From Arthrobacter sp. H16F315 (GTDB lineage: Bacteria; Actinomycetota; Actinomycetes; Actinomycetales; Micrococcaceae): a stretch of 64,000 bases of DNA. Position numbers and translations under genes: made by a program. This document shows positions 39,854-48,436 of the stretch, in pieces. The notes below the pieces were generated by a model. The model made no database searches. It saw nothing but the letters and a program-made list of their open reading frames with translations, and was not told where the DNA came from. Location of the stretch: contig NZ_JAMXSS010000002.1 of NCBI RefSeq assembly GCF_024124825.1, forward strand, positions 248,001 to 312,000, given 5' to 3'. Every line of letters begins with the position of its first letter. Position 1 is the stretch's first letter.

Positions 39854-41460
39854 ACCGGTTGCCGGTCATCCAGGAGCTCGCGCAGGTAGTCGGCTGCCTT
39901 CTCCGGGTTGGAGGAGACCATGCTGTCGATTTCCATCCGACGCCGTTCGGCTTCCACCTGCTCCGGCAAGGGCGGCAGCGGCGGGAGGGCGGTGAGCTCG
40001 ATCGCCGAGGTTGCCGGGGCCGCCGGCAACGCTGACACGACCGGCATCGCAGGCAGGACCGGCAGCGGCTCAAGCCGCTCGCCCAAGTCCACGGGTTCGC
40101 GCTTCTGCCGGCGGCGCAGGACGATCATCAGGATCAGGCCCAGGACCAGGAGTCCGAGGAGGATCGAACCGGCGCTGATGAGCGTGCCGAAGAATTCGGC
40201 CTGCTTGGTGGCCTCAGCGTCGGCCTTGGACTCGGCCAGGGACCGTGCAGCGTCGTCCGCAGCCGCGGTGCTGAACGGCACCACCTCAACGGTGACGACG
40301 TCGCCGCGTTGCTGATCGATCCCGGCGGCGGAGTTGACCAGGGATGTCAGTGAGGCGAGATTGAGCCCGCCGGCCGCTGCCTGGTTGACGGCCACGGAGA
40401 TCGTCTGGCGTTTGACGGCTCCGGGCGGGATAACACGGTCCTCGGTCACCTTGTTGACGGCGTTGTTTTTGGTACCGCTGGTGGAATCGAAGCTTCCGTT
40501 GCCGCTGGTGCCGCCGGGGACCGCGATGTTGTCCGGTCCCAGAACCCCGGCCGCGCCGCCGCCGGTGCCGGTGTATTTTTCAGTCTTGGAAGTCTCGCTC
40601 AGCGGCAGGGCACCTTCGGCGTTGGAGAAGGTCTCGGACTTCTGCTGCGCCGACTCCCCGGTGACGTCGGCGGCGACCGCGACGGTGGAATTGCCCGGCC
40701 CGACGACGCGGTCCAGGACCGCACGCACGGCGTCGCCGGTGCGCTGCTGGTAGTCGGTGGCCTGTTTGGAGGATGAGCCGACGGCGCCGCCGCCGACAGC
40801 GGAGAGGACATTGCCTTGCGAGTCCACCACTGCGACGTTGATCGGCTTGAGGTTTTCGATGGCCGCGGAGGTCAGGTGCACTATCGCCTGGACCTTGTCG
40901 CCGGAAAGGCTGACCCCCGGCTTGGTTTCGATGAAGACCGAGGCGGTGGTGTCCGGGGCACTGGAGACAAAAACGGTCTTCTCCGGAATGGCGAGACGGA
41001 CGGCGGCGGTCTTTACGCCGTCCATGGCGGAAATGGTGCTGGCGAGTTCCCCTTCGAGGGCCCGCTTGTAGGTGACGGACTGTTGGAACTCGGAGGACGT
41101 AACGCCCATCTTGTCCAGCAGCGAGTACCCGGTGGCGGCGGCCGTGGGCAGGCCAGCGGCGGCGGCTTTGAGGCGTTCGTCGTAGACCTTGTCCTGCGGG
41201 ACCAGGATGGTCGCGCCGCCGTCGCTGAGTTCGTAGGGAACGTTGTCCTTACGGAGCTGATCGACGATGCCGCTGGCATCGGTGTTCCTGAGGCCGGAGA
41301 ACAGCGGTGTCAGCGCGGGTTTGGACAGCCACGCGGAAACGGCCACAACGGCGACGACGAGGAGGGCCGCTCCGATGACTGCGATGGTGCGCTGTCCGGC
41401 GGTGAATCCCTTGAGTCCGGCGCCGAAGCGGGCGAACATTCCAGATATTTGCGGGGGCAT
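39850..41460 (-). CDS. fliF: Flagellar MS-ring protein FliF
   Basis: Forms the MS ring in the cytoplasmic membrane. Two transmembrane helices (about 25-45, AVIGAALLVVAVVAVSAWLS; and near 430-450, LISAGSILLGLLVLGLILMI) flank a ring-building domain with SGLRNTDASGIVDQLRKDNV and YKRALEGELASTISAMDGVK. The C-terminal tail PEKAADYLRELLDD binds FliG. Length 536 is normal. Overlaps fliE by one base. Confidence 0.96.
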   Translation of the reverse strand: MPPQISGMFARFGAGLKGFTAGQRTIAVIGAALLVVAVVAVSAWLSKPALTPLFSGLRNTDASGIVDQLRKDNVPYELSDGGATILVPQDKVYDERLKAAAAGLPTAAATGYSLLDKMGVTSSEFQQSVTYKRALEGELASTISAMDGVKTAAVRLAIPEKTVFVSSAPDTTASVFIETKPGVSLSGDKVQAIVHLTSAAIENLKPINVAVVDSQGNVLSAVGGGAVGSSSKQATDYQQRTGDAVRAVLDRVVGPGNSTVAVAADVTGESAQQKSETFSNAEGALPLSETSKTEKYTGTGGGAAGVLGPDNIAVPGGTSGNGSFDSTSGTKNNAVNKVTEDRVIPPGAVKRQTISVAVNQAAAGGLNLASLTSLVNSAAGIDQQRGDVVTVEVVPFSTAAADDAARSLAESKADAEATKQAEFFGTLISAGSILLGLLVLGLILMIVLRRRQKREPVDLGERLEPLPVLPAMPVVSALPAAPATSAIELTALPPLPPLPEQVEAERRRMEIDSMVSSNPEKAADYLRELLDDRQPV

Positions 41461-41765
41461 CAGGCTTGCATTCTCATGATCTCGTTGAACGCGTCAACAC
41501 CCTTGTTTCGCACAGCGGCGACGAGTTCAAGGGTGACCTGCGCGCGGGTGGCGGCGATGGTCGCGTTGTGGATGTCATCCAGGTTGCCCGTCACGGCTGA
41601 GACGGCCAGCTGGTTCGACGTCGACTGCAGCTGCTGGAGGTTGTCCACGGCGCCGGTGAGGGACGCCGCGAAGCCGGAGCCGTCGGTACCGGCAGCGGCA
41701 CCGGCGCCGTCCACGAAGTTCGTCGGAAGGACGCCCTGAACGGGGGCGATCGGGGAAATGGTCAT
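41460..41765 (-). CDS. fliE: Flagellar hook-basal body adaptor FliE
   Basis: Rod-MS-ring junction protein of 101 residues. The C-terminal half, DIHNATIAATRAQVTLELVA followed by AVRNKGVDAFNEIMRMQA, is the FliE signature. One-base overlaps with both flgC and fliF. Confidence 0.93.
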   Translation of the reverse strand: MTISPIAPVQGVLPTNFVDGAGAAAGTDGSGFAASLTGAVDNLQQLQSTSNQLAVSAVTGNLDDIHNATIAATRAQVTLELVAAVRNKGVDAFNEIMRMQA

Positions 41766-42157
41766 CAGGATCTTCCAATCTCAAGGGCGGCCATGTAGCT
41801 TTCACGGGCGCGGTCCACAACCTGGGCATTCGCCTGGTAGCCGCGCTGGGCGATAATCAGCGCGCCCATCTGTTCGGCCATGTCAATATCCGGATATTTC
41901 ACGTTCCCGTTGGCGTCCGCGAGCGGGTGGTCCGGCTGGTACACGATCCGGCCCTCGCCGTTGCCCAGCTGCGTGCTTTTCACGTACACCCCGGTGAGGT
42001 CGGCGCCTTCTCCGGCTTCCACGTATTTAGCCTGGAACGCCGGGCCCGAGGTGCGCGAGACATTGTTCATGTTGGCCAGGTTGTCCGAGACGGCGTCGAG
42101 CCATTTCCGGTGCACGGTGAGGGCGGAACCGGCAATTCCGATCGCGTCGAAAGTCAT
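41765..42157 (-). CDS. flgC: Flagellar basal-body rod protein FlgC
   Basis: Proximal rod subunit of 130 residues. N-terminal GIAGSALTVHRKWLDAVSDN followed by LANMNNVSRTSGPAFQAKYV, and C-terminal MAEQMGALIIAQRGYQANAQ with VVDRARESYMAALEIGRS. Overlaps flgB by one base. Confidence 0.95.
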   Translation of the reverse strand: MTFDAIGIAGSALTVHRKWLDAVSDNLANMNNVSRTSGPAFQAKYVEAGEGADLTGVYVKSTQLGNGEGRIVYQPDHPLADANGNVKYPDIDMAEQMGALIIAQRGYQANAQVVDRARESYMAALEIGRS

Positions 42158-42498
42158 CAGTTCGTCCTCATGGCCGAGCGGACGGCGGTGAACTCGTAGC
42201 CGAGGGCACGGGTGGCGAACTGGAAGCGAAGTACCGTGTCGATGTTGGACAGGGTTTCGGTGTCCAGGTTGACGTTGTTGCCGTTCAGCTGGGTGGGTTC
42301 CAGGGATGCTGCCGTGGTGGCCTGGGCATGACCGTCGCCGGAACGCACCGAGGCCGCGAGGGCGTCCTCGAAGGCCACGCGCTTGGCCTGGTAATTGGGC
42401 GTATTGACGTTCGCGATGTTGTTCGCGATGCTGCGCTGGCGCAGCGCCAATCCGTCCAAGGCGCTGGACAGGGCTGCGGAGGTCACGGATTCGAGCAC
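42157..42498 (-). CDS. flgB: Flagellar basal-body rod protein FlgB
   Basis: Proximal rod subunit of 113 residues. LALRQRSIANNIANVNTPNY followed by QAKRVAFEDAL is the family signature. The GTG at 42498 follows AGGATCCCC. First gene of the large basal-body operon, with a near-consensus sigma-28-type promoter 72-98 bases upstream. Confidence 0.94.
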   Translation of the reverse strand: MLESVTSAALSSALDGLALRQRSIANNIANVNTPNYQAKRVAFEDALAASVRSGDGHAQATTAASLEPTQLNGNNVNLDTETLSNIDTVLRFQFATRALGYEFTAVRSAMRTN

Positions 42499-42569
42499 GG
42501 GGATCCTGCCTGGGTGGTGGGATGGCCGATCCGTGGCCGTTAAACGAGCGATCCGTGCTCTATCAGTGG

Positions 42570-42596
42570 TTATCGGCACACTCCCGTGGCGCGTTA
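42570..42596 (-). promoter_or_regulatory. Sigma-28-type promoter before flgB
   Basis: Minus strand TAAC (42596-42593), exactly 15 bases, then GCCGATAA (42577-42570), identical to the classical FliA -10 element. The best site of the five found in the window. Confidence 0.85.
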
Positions 42597-42647
42597 GCCG
42601 TTATAAAAAGATTCTTTGGCTTTGTTTTCGCTGGCTGTTTCCGGCGC

Positions 42648-43034
42648 TTAGCCGTGCACGTCGAGGTAGACGGCGCCCGGCCGGGAACCGATCCCGGGGA
42701 CGGACGCAAGGGCACCGAGTTGCCGGGCAATATCATGGCGGGCGGCTTCAAGCCGGTGCGCGACGCGTTCCTGTGCCGCGGCGAGCGCGAGGGCCCTGCG
42801 CCGGGCCTCCGCCGGCAACGGTCCGGGCACGGCGGGCGGTGTCCAGCGTTGCGCCGGGCCGGCTGCAACGACGTCCTGCGGGGAAGCCAGCGGGCCGAGG
42901 GGGTCATGGAGTGTGCGCTCGGCCGATTGGACCGCCATTTCAAGGACATCGAGCAGCGCAGTCCAGGCAACGAGCGAGGAATCGGGAGCTTGGATGTCCA
43001 CGGCAGTTGCCGTGGCGGGCTCAGCCGAAGCCAA
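42648..43034 (-). CDS. Hypothetical protein in the fliT position
   Basis: About 128 residues if the TTG at 43034 is used (GGTGGAAG just ahead); GTG at 43043 would give 131. Both overlap the 3' end of fliS. Helices such as AWTALLDVLEMAVQSAERTL and ALAAAQERVAHRLEAARHDI are Ala/Arg-rich with no membrane segment or known motif. Operon position after fliD-fliS is that of fliT in many bacteria, so a FliD or FliS chaperone is possible, but sequence similarity was not recognised. Confidence 0.6.
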   Translation of the reverse strand: MASAEPATATAVDIQAPDSSLVAWTALLDVLEMAVQSAERTLHDPLGPLASPQDVVAAGPAQRWTPPAVPGPLPAEARRRALALAAAQERVAHRLEAARHDIARQLGALASVPGIGSRPGAVYLDVHG

Positions 43035-43542
43035 GGCTTCCACCGCCGTTGCCGGTGTGGGGGTTCCAGGCTCCAGCTGCCGCGAAGGACCGGGCCGGGG
43101 CGGCAGCAAAGGCCGGAGCCGTCGGGCCCGCGGCCGTCGGTGCCGGAGCGGTATTGGCTGCCGGAAGTGCACCGGAAGCCTCGTGCCATGCCTGGCGGAG
43201 CGGCTCCAGCAAATCAATGGCCTCGCGGGTCAGCATGGGGTCGCGCTGGATGTTGGCGTTGACCAGGGCCGTCGAGACGTAGTTGTACAGTCCCAGCAGG
43301 CCGTCTGCTCCGGACCAGGCATCCGTCTTCAGCGACGATCCCAGTTCGGAGATGATCGCCTGGGCGTGCAGCAGGTTCTCTGAGGCGACCGACCAGTTCG
43401 AGTCCCGTTGCGCGGATTCGGCGCGCCCAAGATCCAGCAGGAGCCGGTCGTAGAGCAGCGTCAGCAGTCGGGCCGGTGACGCGGAGAGGACGGAATCGTT
43501 GAGGTACTGGGCGCGCTGGGCGGCGCCGAAAGTGGTAGTCAT
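43021..43542 (-). CDS. fliS: Flagellin export chaperone FliS
   Basis: Binds the C-terminus of flagellin and prevents premature assembly. QYLNDSVLSASPARLLTLLY followed by DRLLLDLGRAESA is the FliS signature. About 173 residues, 45 more than usual because of an Ala/Pro-rich C-terminal tail that overlaps the next gene. Separated from fliD by one base. Confidence 0.93.
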   Translation of the reverse strand: MTTTFGAAQRAQYLNDSVLSASPARLLTLLYDRLLLDLGRAESAQRDSNWSVASENLLHAQAIISELGSSLKTDAWSGADGLLGLYNYVSTALVNANIQRDPMLTREAIDLLEPLRQAWHEASGALPAANTAPAPTAAGPTAPAFAAAPARSFAAAGAWNPHTGNGGGSLGFG

Positions 43543-43543
43543 C

Positions 43544-44869
43544 CTAGTTACTGCTTCCTGAGGAGAGACCGGAGAGCTGCGCGGACAGCCACGCGGACTG
43601 GGCTTTCATTCCGCTGAGGGCAACCTCGAGGCCGGAATAGGTGCGCTGAAGGGTGGTGCGCCGGAGGGCCAGGCGATCATCCCAGTTGTCAATCTGGGCG
43701 GTGAAGTCCTTGGCGGTGCTTTGCTGGCCGATGATTTGGGTGCTGATCAGGCCGGTGGCCGGATCGGAAGCTTGCTTCGCGGCGTCTGCCACGCGGCCGG
43801 CGATAGTAGCGACGGCGGCCAGGGTGGCGGTCGGGTCCTTGGCAAGGGCCTCACCGAACTTGGCTGCGTCGAACTCCAGGGTTCCGGTCTTGGTCAGCTT
43901 GATGCCGTACTCGGCGGGGGACTTTCCGTCAATGGGCTGGGATGCGGCGGAGATGACGTTGGTGTTCACTGCACGGACGGTGCTGTCGCCGGTGAAAATC
44001 CCACCGGAGGCAATGGCAGCGCCGGAGGAATCCGTGCTCGCCACGACTGTGCTCTTGATGGAAATCTGCGCTAGGACACCGCTGACAGAGCTGATCAGGT
44101 CCGAGGCGGCCTTTGTGATCTGCGCGTTATCCTTCGCCACGCCGACCCGAACCGGGGTAGCGGAGACTTCGGAGACAGTGAACGAGACGCCGGTGAGCAG
44201 TCCCTCAAATTTGTTGGTGGACGAGGTGATGTTTTGCTCGGCGGCAGTGCCGGCCCAGAGCTGGACTTCGGCGTCCTGTGCGGCCGTGATCTGCGCGGGC
44301 GCTACCGTGCCGCTGGGGTCATCGATGGTGAAGGCAGCAGCTGCACCTGTGGCGGTGGATGTGAACTGCAGGCGGAATTCGCCGCCGCCCACTGCTACCT
44401 TGCTGGCCGTGACCCCGGCACCGGCGGAGTTCAGCGCCGTCACAACGTCGTCCATGGAGTTTGTCACGGGGGTGACTGTCACGGGCTGCCCGCCTCCGCT
44501 CGTCACGGTCACCGTGGTGTAGGGCCAGGTGAGCATTTTCTGCGTGACGGAAACCTGAGGGGTAGCGAGTTTCGAAACCGTGAAATCCAGCGACCCGGCA
44601 CTGGCGCCGGTACCGACGCTTGTGCTTACTTTGGCCGAGCTGCTGGTGGCGGAGTAGAGATCCAGTGCCTTGGGCTGCGTGAGCTTCGTAGCCTTGCTCG
44701 CAAGGTCGGCGAGGGCTGAATTCAGCCCTTGCAGGGCTGAGATGCGCGTCTGTACGGCCGCGGCCCGGCTCTTGAGCAGGTTTTGCGGCGCCGCTTCAAT
44801 GGTCATCAGCGAATTGATGAGGGACGTGGTGTCCAAACCGCTGGAGAGGCCGTCGATGGAAAGTCCCAC
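43544..44869 (-). CDS. fliD: Filament cap protein FliD
   Basis: Caps the filament tip and folds flagellin there. N-terminal FliD_N block SIDGLSSGLDTTSLINSLMT; C-terminal block with KSPAEYGIKLTKTGTLEFDA and a terminal coiled coil TLQRTYSGLEVALSGMKAQS. Length 441 is typical. Heads the fliD-fliS-hypothetical unit. Confidence 0.94.
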   Translation of the reverse strand: MGLSIDGLSSGLDTTSLINSLMTIEAAPQNLLKSRAAAVQTRISALQGLNSALADLASKATKLTQPKALDLYSATSSSAKVSTSVGTGASAGSLDFTVSKLATPQVSVTQKMLTWPYTTVTVTSGGGQPVTVTPVTNSMDDVVTALNSAGAGVTASKVAVGGGEFRLQFTSTATGAAAAFTIDDPSGTVAPAQITAAQDAEVQLWAGTAAEQNITSSTNKFEGLLTGVSFTVSEVSATPVRVGVAKDNAQITKAASDLISSVSGVLAQISIKSTVVASTDSSGAAIASGGIFTGDSTVRAVNTNVISAASQPIDGKSPAEYGIKLTKTGTLEFDAAKFGEALAKDPTATLAAVATIAGRVADAAKQASDPATGLISTQIIGQQSTAKDFTAQIDNWDDRLALRRTTLQRTYSGLEVALSGMKAQSAWLSAQLSGLSSGSSN

Positions 44870-44922
44870 GGTTACAGCTCCTTAGAACGATGTTCCGCTA
44901 GTGAGGCGAAGGTTTGAGGTGG

Positions 44923-44964
44923 GCGTGGCGCCCGGAGGGATTAATTTCCCGCCAGGCGCCACGC
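44923..44964 (-). terminator. Hairpin between fliC and fliD
   Basis: GCGTGGCGCC (44923-44932) pairs perfectly with GGCGCCACGC (44955-44964) around a 22-base loop. It is followed by no U tract on the minus strand. It probably ends or attenuates the highly expressed fliC message. A second small stem, GGCTAG/CTAGCC, lies just before it near 44990-45005. Confidence 0.6.
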
Positions 44965-45019
44965 ACATTCCCTAGCTACTAGGGCAGGCTAGCTGAGCCT
45001 AGCCCGCCCCGCTTCTGAT

Positions 45020-46207
45020 TTAGCGCAGGAGCTGCAGGACACCCTGGTTGGACTGGTTCGCCTGCGCGAGCATGGCGGTACCGGCCTGGGACAGGATGTT
45101 GTTGCGGGTGAACTTGACCATTTCCTCGGCCATATCCGTGTCGCGGATACGGGAGTTGGAAGCCGTCAGGTTTTCCTTGGCAACGTTGATGGTCTGCACA
45201 GCCGACTCGAGCCGGTTCTGGGAAGCACCCAGTTCGGCGCGGGCGGTGGACACCTTCGTGATCTGGGTGTCCAGCATCTTGATGGATGCCTGGGCGTTGG
45301 CGGCCGTGTCAAACTTCAAACCCCCGGTGACGGCGGTGCCGGTGGAACCACCGGTAGCCAGACCGGTGGCCGGGGCGGCAGTCGTGGAAACCGTACCGCC
45401 GTTGAGGGCGGTCACCACGAGGCCCGTTCCGGCACCGTTGGCATCCTTTGTCACGCTGACCGTGAAGTTGGAGGAGAAGTTGGAGTCGGACCGCAGTGCG
45501 GTAGCGTATTCTTCCACGCTCTGGAAGCCCGTAGCCGATGCGTCAGCGGTGTCCGCGAGGACCCCGGTGGTCACAGTCGACTTGACGCCGCCTGCAGTGC
45601 TCTCAAAAGTAGCAGCACCCGTCGTCAGGGTCGTCACGTCTGCGATAGCGAATGACGAGCCCGTCGTGGTCAGGTCGCCGCCGGCGAGGGTGTTGGCGAT
45701 CGTCTTGACGTTGGCACCGCTGAGGTTGACGTCGATCTGGCTCGCCGTGTCAGCGTTGGCGCCAACCTGGAAGGACAGGGTCTTGGAGCTGTTCAGCAGC
45801 TGGGTGCCGTTGAAGTTCGTCGAACCTGCAATGCGATCCAGTTCCTTGACCAGGCTGTTTGCCTCGGTCTTGATGGCGCCACGTGATTCGGCGTTGTTCG
45901 TGTCGTTAGCTGCCTGGACACCCAGGTCACGCAGGCGCTGCAGGATGGACTGGGTCTGGTTCAGGCCGCCTTCAGCGGTCTGAACGGCGCCAATGCCGTC
46001 CTGGGCGTTACGGGCGGCAACCGAAAGGCCACCGATCTGGGACTTCAGGCCTTCGGACAGTGCCAGGCCGGCCGCGTCGTCGCCGGCGCGGTTGATCCGC
46101 AGGCCGCTGGAAAGCTTCTCCAGCGACTTGGACAGGTCCATCTGCGTGTTGCTCAGGCTGCGGTAAGCGTTGTTAGCAGCCAGGTTGGTGTTGATCTGCA
46201 TTCCCAT
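45020..46207 (-). CDS. fliC: Flagellin
   Basis: Filament subunit of 395 residues. D0/D1 N-terminal helices start INTNLAANNAYRSLSNTQMD and continue with SSGLRINRAGDDAAGLALSE. The C-terminal D1/D0 part is LGASQNRLESAVQTINVAKE, then RDTDMAEEMVKFTRNNILSQ and ANQSNQGVLQLL. The centre is a Thr/Ala/Gly-rich variable domain of about 200 residues. Monocistronic, with its own sigma-28-type promoter, a GGAGGA ribosome-binding site and a probable CsrA-binding leader. Confidence 0.97.
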   Translation of the reverse strand: MGMQINTNLAANNAYRSLSNTQMDLSKSLEKLSSGLRINRAGDDAAGLALSEGLKSQIGGLSVAARNAQDGIGAVQTAEGGLNQTQSILQRLRDLGVQAANDTNNAESRGAIKTEANSLVKELDRIAGSTNFNGTQLLNSSKTLSFQVGANADTASQIDVNLSGANVKTIANTLAGGDLTTTGSSFAIADVTTLTTGAATFESTAGGVKSTVTTGVLADTADASATGFQSVEEYATALRSDSNFSSNFTVSVTKDANGAGTGLVVTALNGGTVSTTAAPATGLATGGSTGTAVTGGLKFDTAANAQASIKMLDTQITKVSTARAELGASQNRLESAVQTINVAKENLTASNSRIRDTDMAEEMVKFTRNNILSQAGTAMLAQANQSNQGVLQLLR

Positions 46208-46212
46208 GATGT

Positions 46213-46256
46213 TTCCTCCGTGAGTGGGACGATGTGCGATGGCCCATCCGTGGGCC
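46213..46256 (-). promoter_or_regulatory. Predicted CsrA-binding leader of fliC
   Basis: On the minus strand GGCCCA-CGGA-TGGGCC (46256-46241) is a perfect six-base stem with a CGGA tetraloop that exposes a GGA. Downstream, CACGGAGGAAAC places a second GGA motif in the ribosome-binding site (GGAGGA at 46219-46214, six bases before the ATG). CsrA dimers bind two such GGA sites in Bacillus hag mRNA; here the pairing is inferred from sequence and from csrA and fliW in the same cluster. Confidence 0.65.
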
Positions 46257-46267
46257 TTCAGGAGTAG

Positions 46268-46294
46268 TTATCGCCATTTCCCTCCCGTCCGTAA
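46268..46294 (-). promoter_or_regulatory. Sigma-28-type promoter before fliC
   Basis: Minus strand TTAC (46294-46291), 15 bases, GGCGATAA (46275-46268), matching seven of eight -10 positions. The leader would be about 55 bases long. Confidence 0.7.
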
Positions 46295-46408
46295 GCAGCC
46301 ACGGAAGAATCTTTTAATTTCTTTCCTTTCGAACGTTGCGCCTGATTAGCTGCGGGGGCAGGCAAGCCAATCCACCCTCACGAGTTATCAAGGCCGTCTG
46401 GTTTCTAC

Positions 46409-46435
46409 TAACGGCACCAACACTCCGGCCGATAG
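46409..46435 (+). promoter_or_regulatory. Sigma-28-type promoter before flgN-flgK-flgL-fliW
   Basis: TAAC (46409-46412), 15 bases, GCCGATAG (46428-46435), about 80 bases before the flgN ATG. Confidence 0.75.
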
Positions 46436-46516
46436 TTTCCGATGAACCCAGCTGTTGGCTGCACTAGGTGCATGCCCGGCCCCGCCGCACAAGTTACATA
46501 GGGAGCCCCCAAGACT

Positions 46517-47002
46517 ATGGCCATCCACGAACTCTCAGCCCTGTTGTGGCGGGAGCGCGAACTGCTGGACGTACTGACTTTCAAACTGGAAGAGGAACAG
46601 CTTCTCCTCACGTCCGGAAAGTCCCGGTGGCTGCCGCACGGAACCCGCGAAGTGGAACAGGTCCTGGAGCATCTCTCCAAGGCAAGCCTCGCGCGCACCA
46701 TCGAAGCCGCAGTCGTTGCTGAAACCTGGGGCTTGCCCACCGATGCGGCCCTTGGCGAACTCGCTGCCGCCGCGCCTGAGGGTCCGTGGGCCGAGATCTT
46801 GACCTCGCACCTGACGGCCATGACGCGCCAGACCGCCCTGATCAAGGAGTTGCGCGATTCGAACGAGCAGTACCTGCGCCTCGCGGTCCGCTCCACCCAG
46901 GAATCCCTAGCCGACCTGCGGCCTGCGGCAGCCGGCACCTATGACGCCCGCGGCAAGACCGGCGAGACTGCCGGTTCGCGCATCTTCGACCAGCAGTTCT
47001 AA
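46517..47002 (+). CDS. flgN: FlgN family flagellar chaperone
   Basis: Helical protein of 161 residues directly before flgK, the usual place of the FlgK/FlgL chaperone FlgN. The FlgN-type helices are seen in LWRERELLDVLTFKLEEEQL and HLTAMTRQTALIKELRDSNE. A paralog lies at 19.4 kb. It starts the flgN-K-L-fliW unit. Confidence 0.85.
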   Translation: MAIHELSALLWRERELLDVLTFKLEEEQLLLTSGKSRWLPHGTREVEQVLEHLSKASLARTIEAAVVAETWGLPTDAALGELAAAAPEGPWAEILTSHLTAMTRQTALIKELRDSNEQYLRLAVRSTQESLADLRPAAAGTYDARGKTGETAGSRIFDQQF

Positions 47003-47013
47003 GGAAGTACCCA

Positions 47014-48434
47014 ATGAGCACCTTCGGAGCCCTTAATACCGCCTACCGCGGGCTCACCGCTGCCCAGCAGGGCATGAATGTCGCGGGCCAGAACATCGCC
47101 AACGCCGCCACCAACGGCTACACCCGGCAGCGTGTGGACCAGTCCTCGATTGCCGCCCCGGCCCAAGGCCTGTGGGGAACCGGCCAGCCCATCGCCGGGC
47201 AAGGTGTCTCCGTCGACGGCATCAACCGGCTCGGCAGCAGCATGCTGGATTCAAAGGTGCGCTCCGCCGGTGCCCAGGCAGGCTTCGCCAGCACGCGGTC
47301 CACTGCACTGCAGGGAATTGAAGGTGTCCTGAACGAGCCGGGTGAGAACGGAATTTCCGCGGCCCTCCAGGATTTCTGGTCCGGCTGGCAGGGCGTGGCC
47401 AACCATCCCGGCGAATCCGCCCCTGCCGGCCAGTTGCTCTCCGCGGCCAACACGCTCACGGGAAAGATCACTTCCGCGTACCAGGCCCTCGACGGCCAGT
47501 GGACCGATGTCCGTCAGCAAGCCGTCGACGCCGTCGCGACCGTCAATGACGCAGCCACCCAGGTAGCCGGCTATAACGTGGCCATCCGGTCCACTATCGC
47601 CGCGGGCGGTTCCGCCAACGAACTCATCGATGCCCGGGCGAAACTTACCGAGACCATCGCCCGCCTCGCCGGCGGGACCGTCCGTGAGCAGGCTGACGGC
47701 ACTGTTGACGTCCATGTCGGCGGCAATGCCCTGGTGATGGGCGGCACGGTCCGCACCTTGAAACTGGAAGGAGCAGCGTCGATGGCCCAGGCGGCCGGCT
47801 CTCCCGTCCAGCTTGAATGGGCCGATCGCCCTGGGGCAGCGGTCGGACTCGACGGCGGCCAGATCGCCGGCGGCCTGTCGATGCTGGCCCCCGCAAAAAA
47901 CGGCTCCGGCGGCCCGATCGCCGAGGCTGCAGCGTCCTACAACAGCCTGGCCGAAAAGCTCCGGGACGATGTCAATACCCTGCACAACGGCGGGACGACT
48001 TCCAGCGGCGGCACCGCCGGAGATTTCTTTGCGACGAGCGCGGGCCGGCCGGCAGCTTTGGGCATCTCCGTGCTGCCCAACAACACCGCCGCGATCGCCG
48101 TCGCGCCCCCTTGGCAGGTACCCGTAACGGCAGCCTGGCGGACCGGATTTCGCAGCTCGGCACCGGTCCGGGCTCCCCCGATGCGGCCTGGCAGGAAATA
48201 GTTACCGGGATCGGCGTGCAATCGCGCGGGGCTCAGCAGCAAGAAAGCATCGCCTCGGTGGCGGAAACCTCCGCCCGCACAGGGCGGGATTCTTCCGCTT
48301 CCGTCAGCCTTGATGAAGAAAACATCAGCCTGCTCACCAATCAACACGCATACCAGGCAGCGGCCCGCGTGATGACCGCCGTGGACGAGGCACTTGATGT
48401 CCTGATCAACCGCACCGGACTCGTAGGAAGATAA
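47014..48434 (+). CDS. flgK: Hook-filament junction protein FlgK (HAP1), frameshifted
   Basis: First junction protein between hook and filament. N-terminal LNTAYRGLTAAQQGMNVAGQ and NIANAATNGYTRQRV; C-terminal SVSLDEENISLLTNQHAYQA followed by AARVMTAVDEALDVLINRTG, in another frame. One C missing from the run at 48106-48110 (VAPPLAGTRNG expected) explains the break. Repaired length is about 473 residues. RBS AAGGAAG precedes the ATG. Confidence 0.95.
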
Positions 48435-48436
48435 TC

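Larger units (their letters stand above)
46208..46516. other. Divergent control region between fliC and flgN
   Basis: 309 bases with two back-to-back sigma-28-type promoters (minus at 46268-46294, plus at 46409-46435) and the fliC leader hairpin. No gene is seen. Confidence 0.75.
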
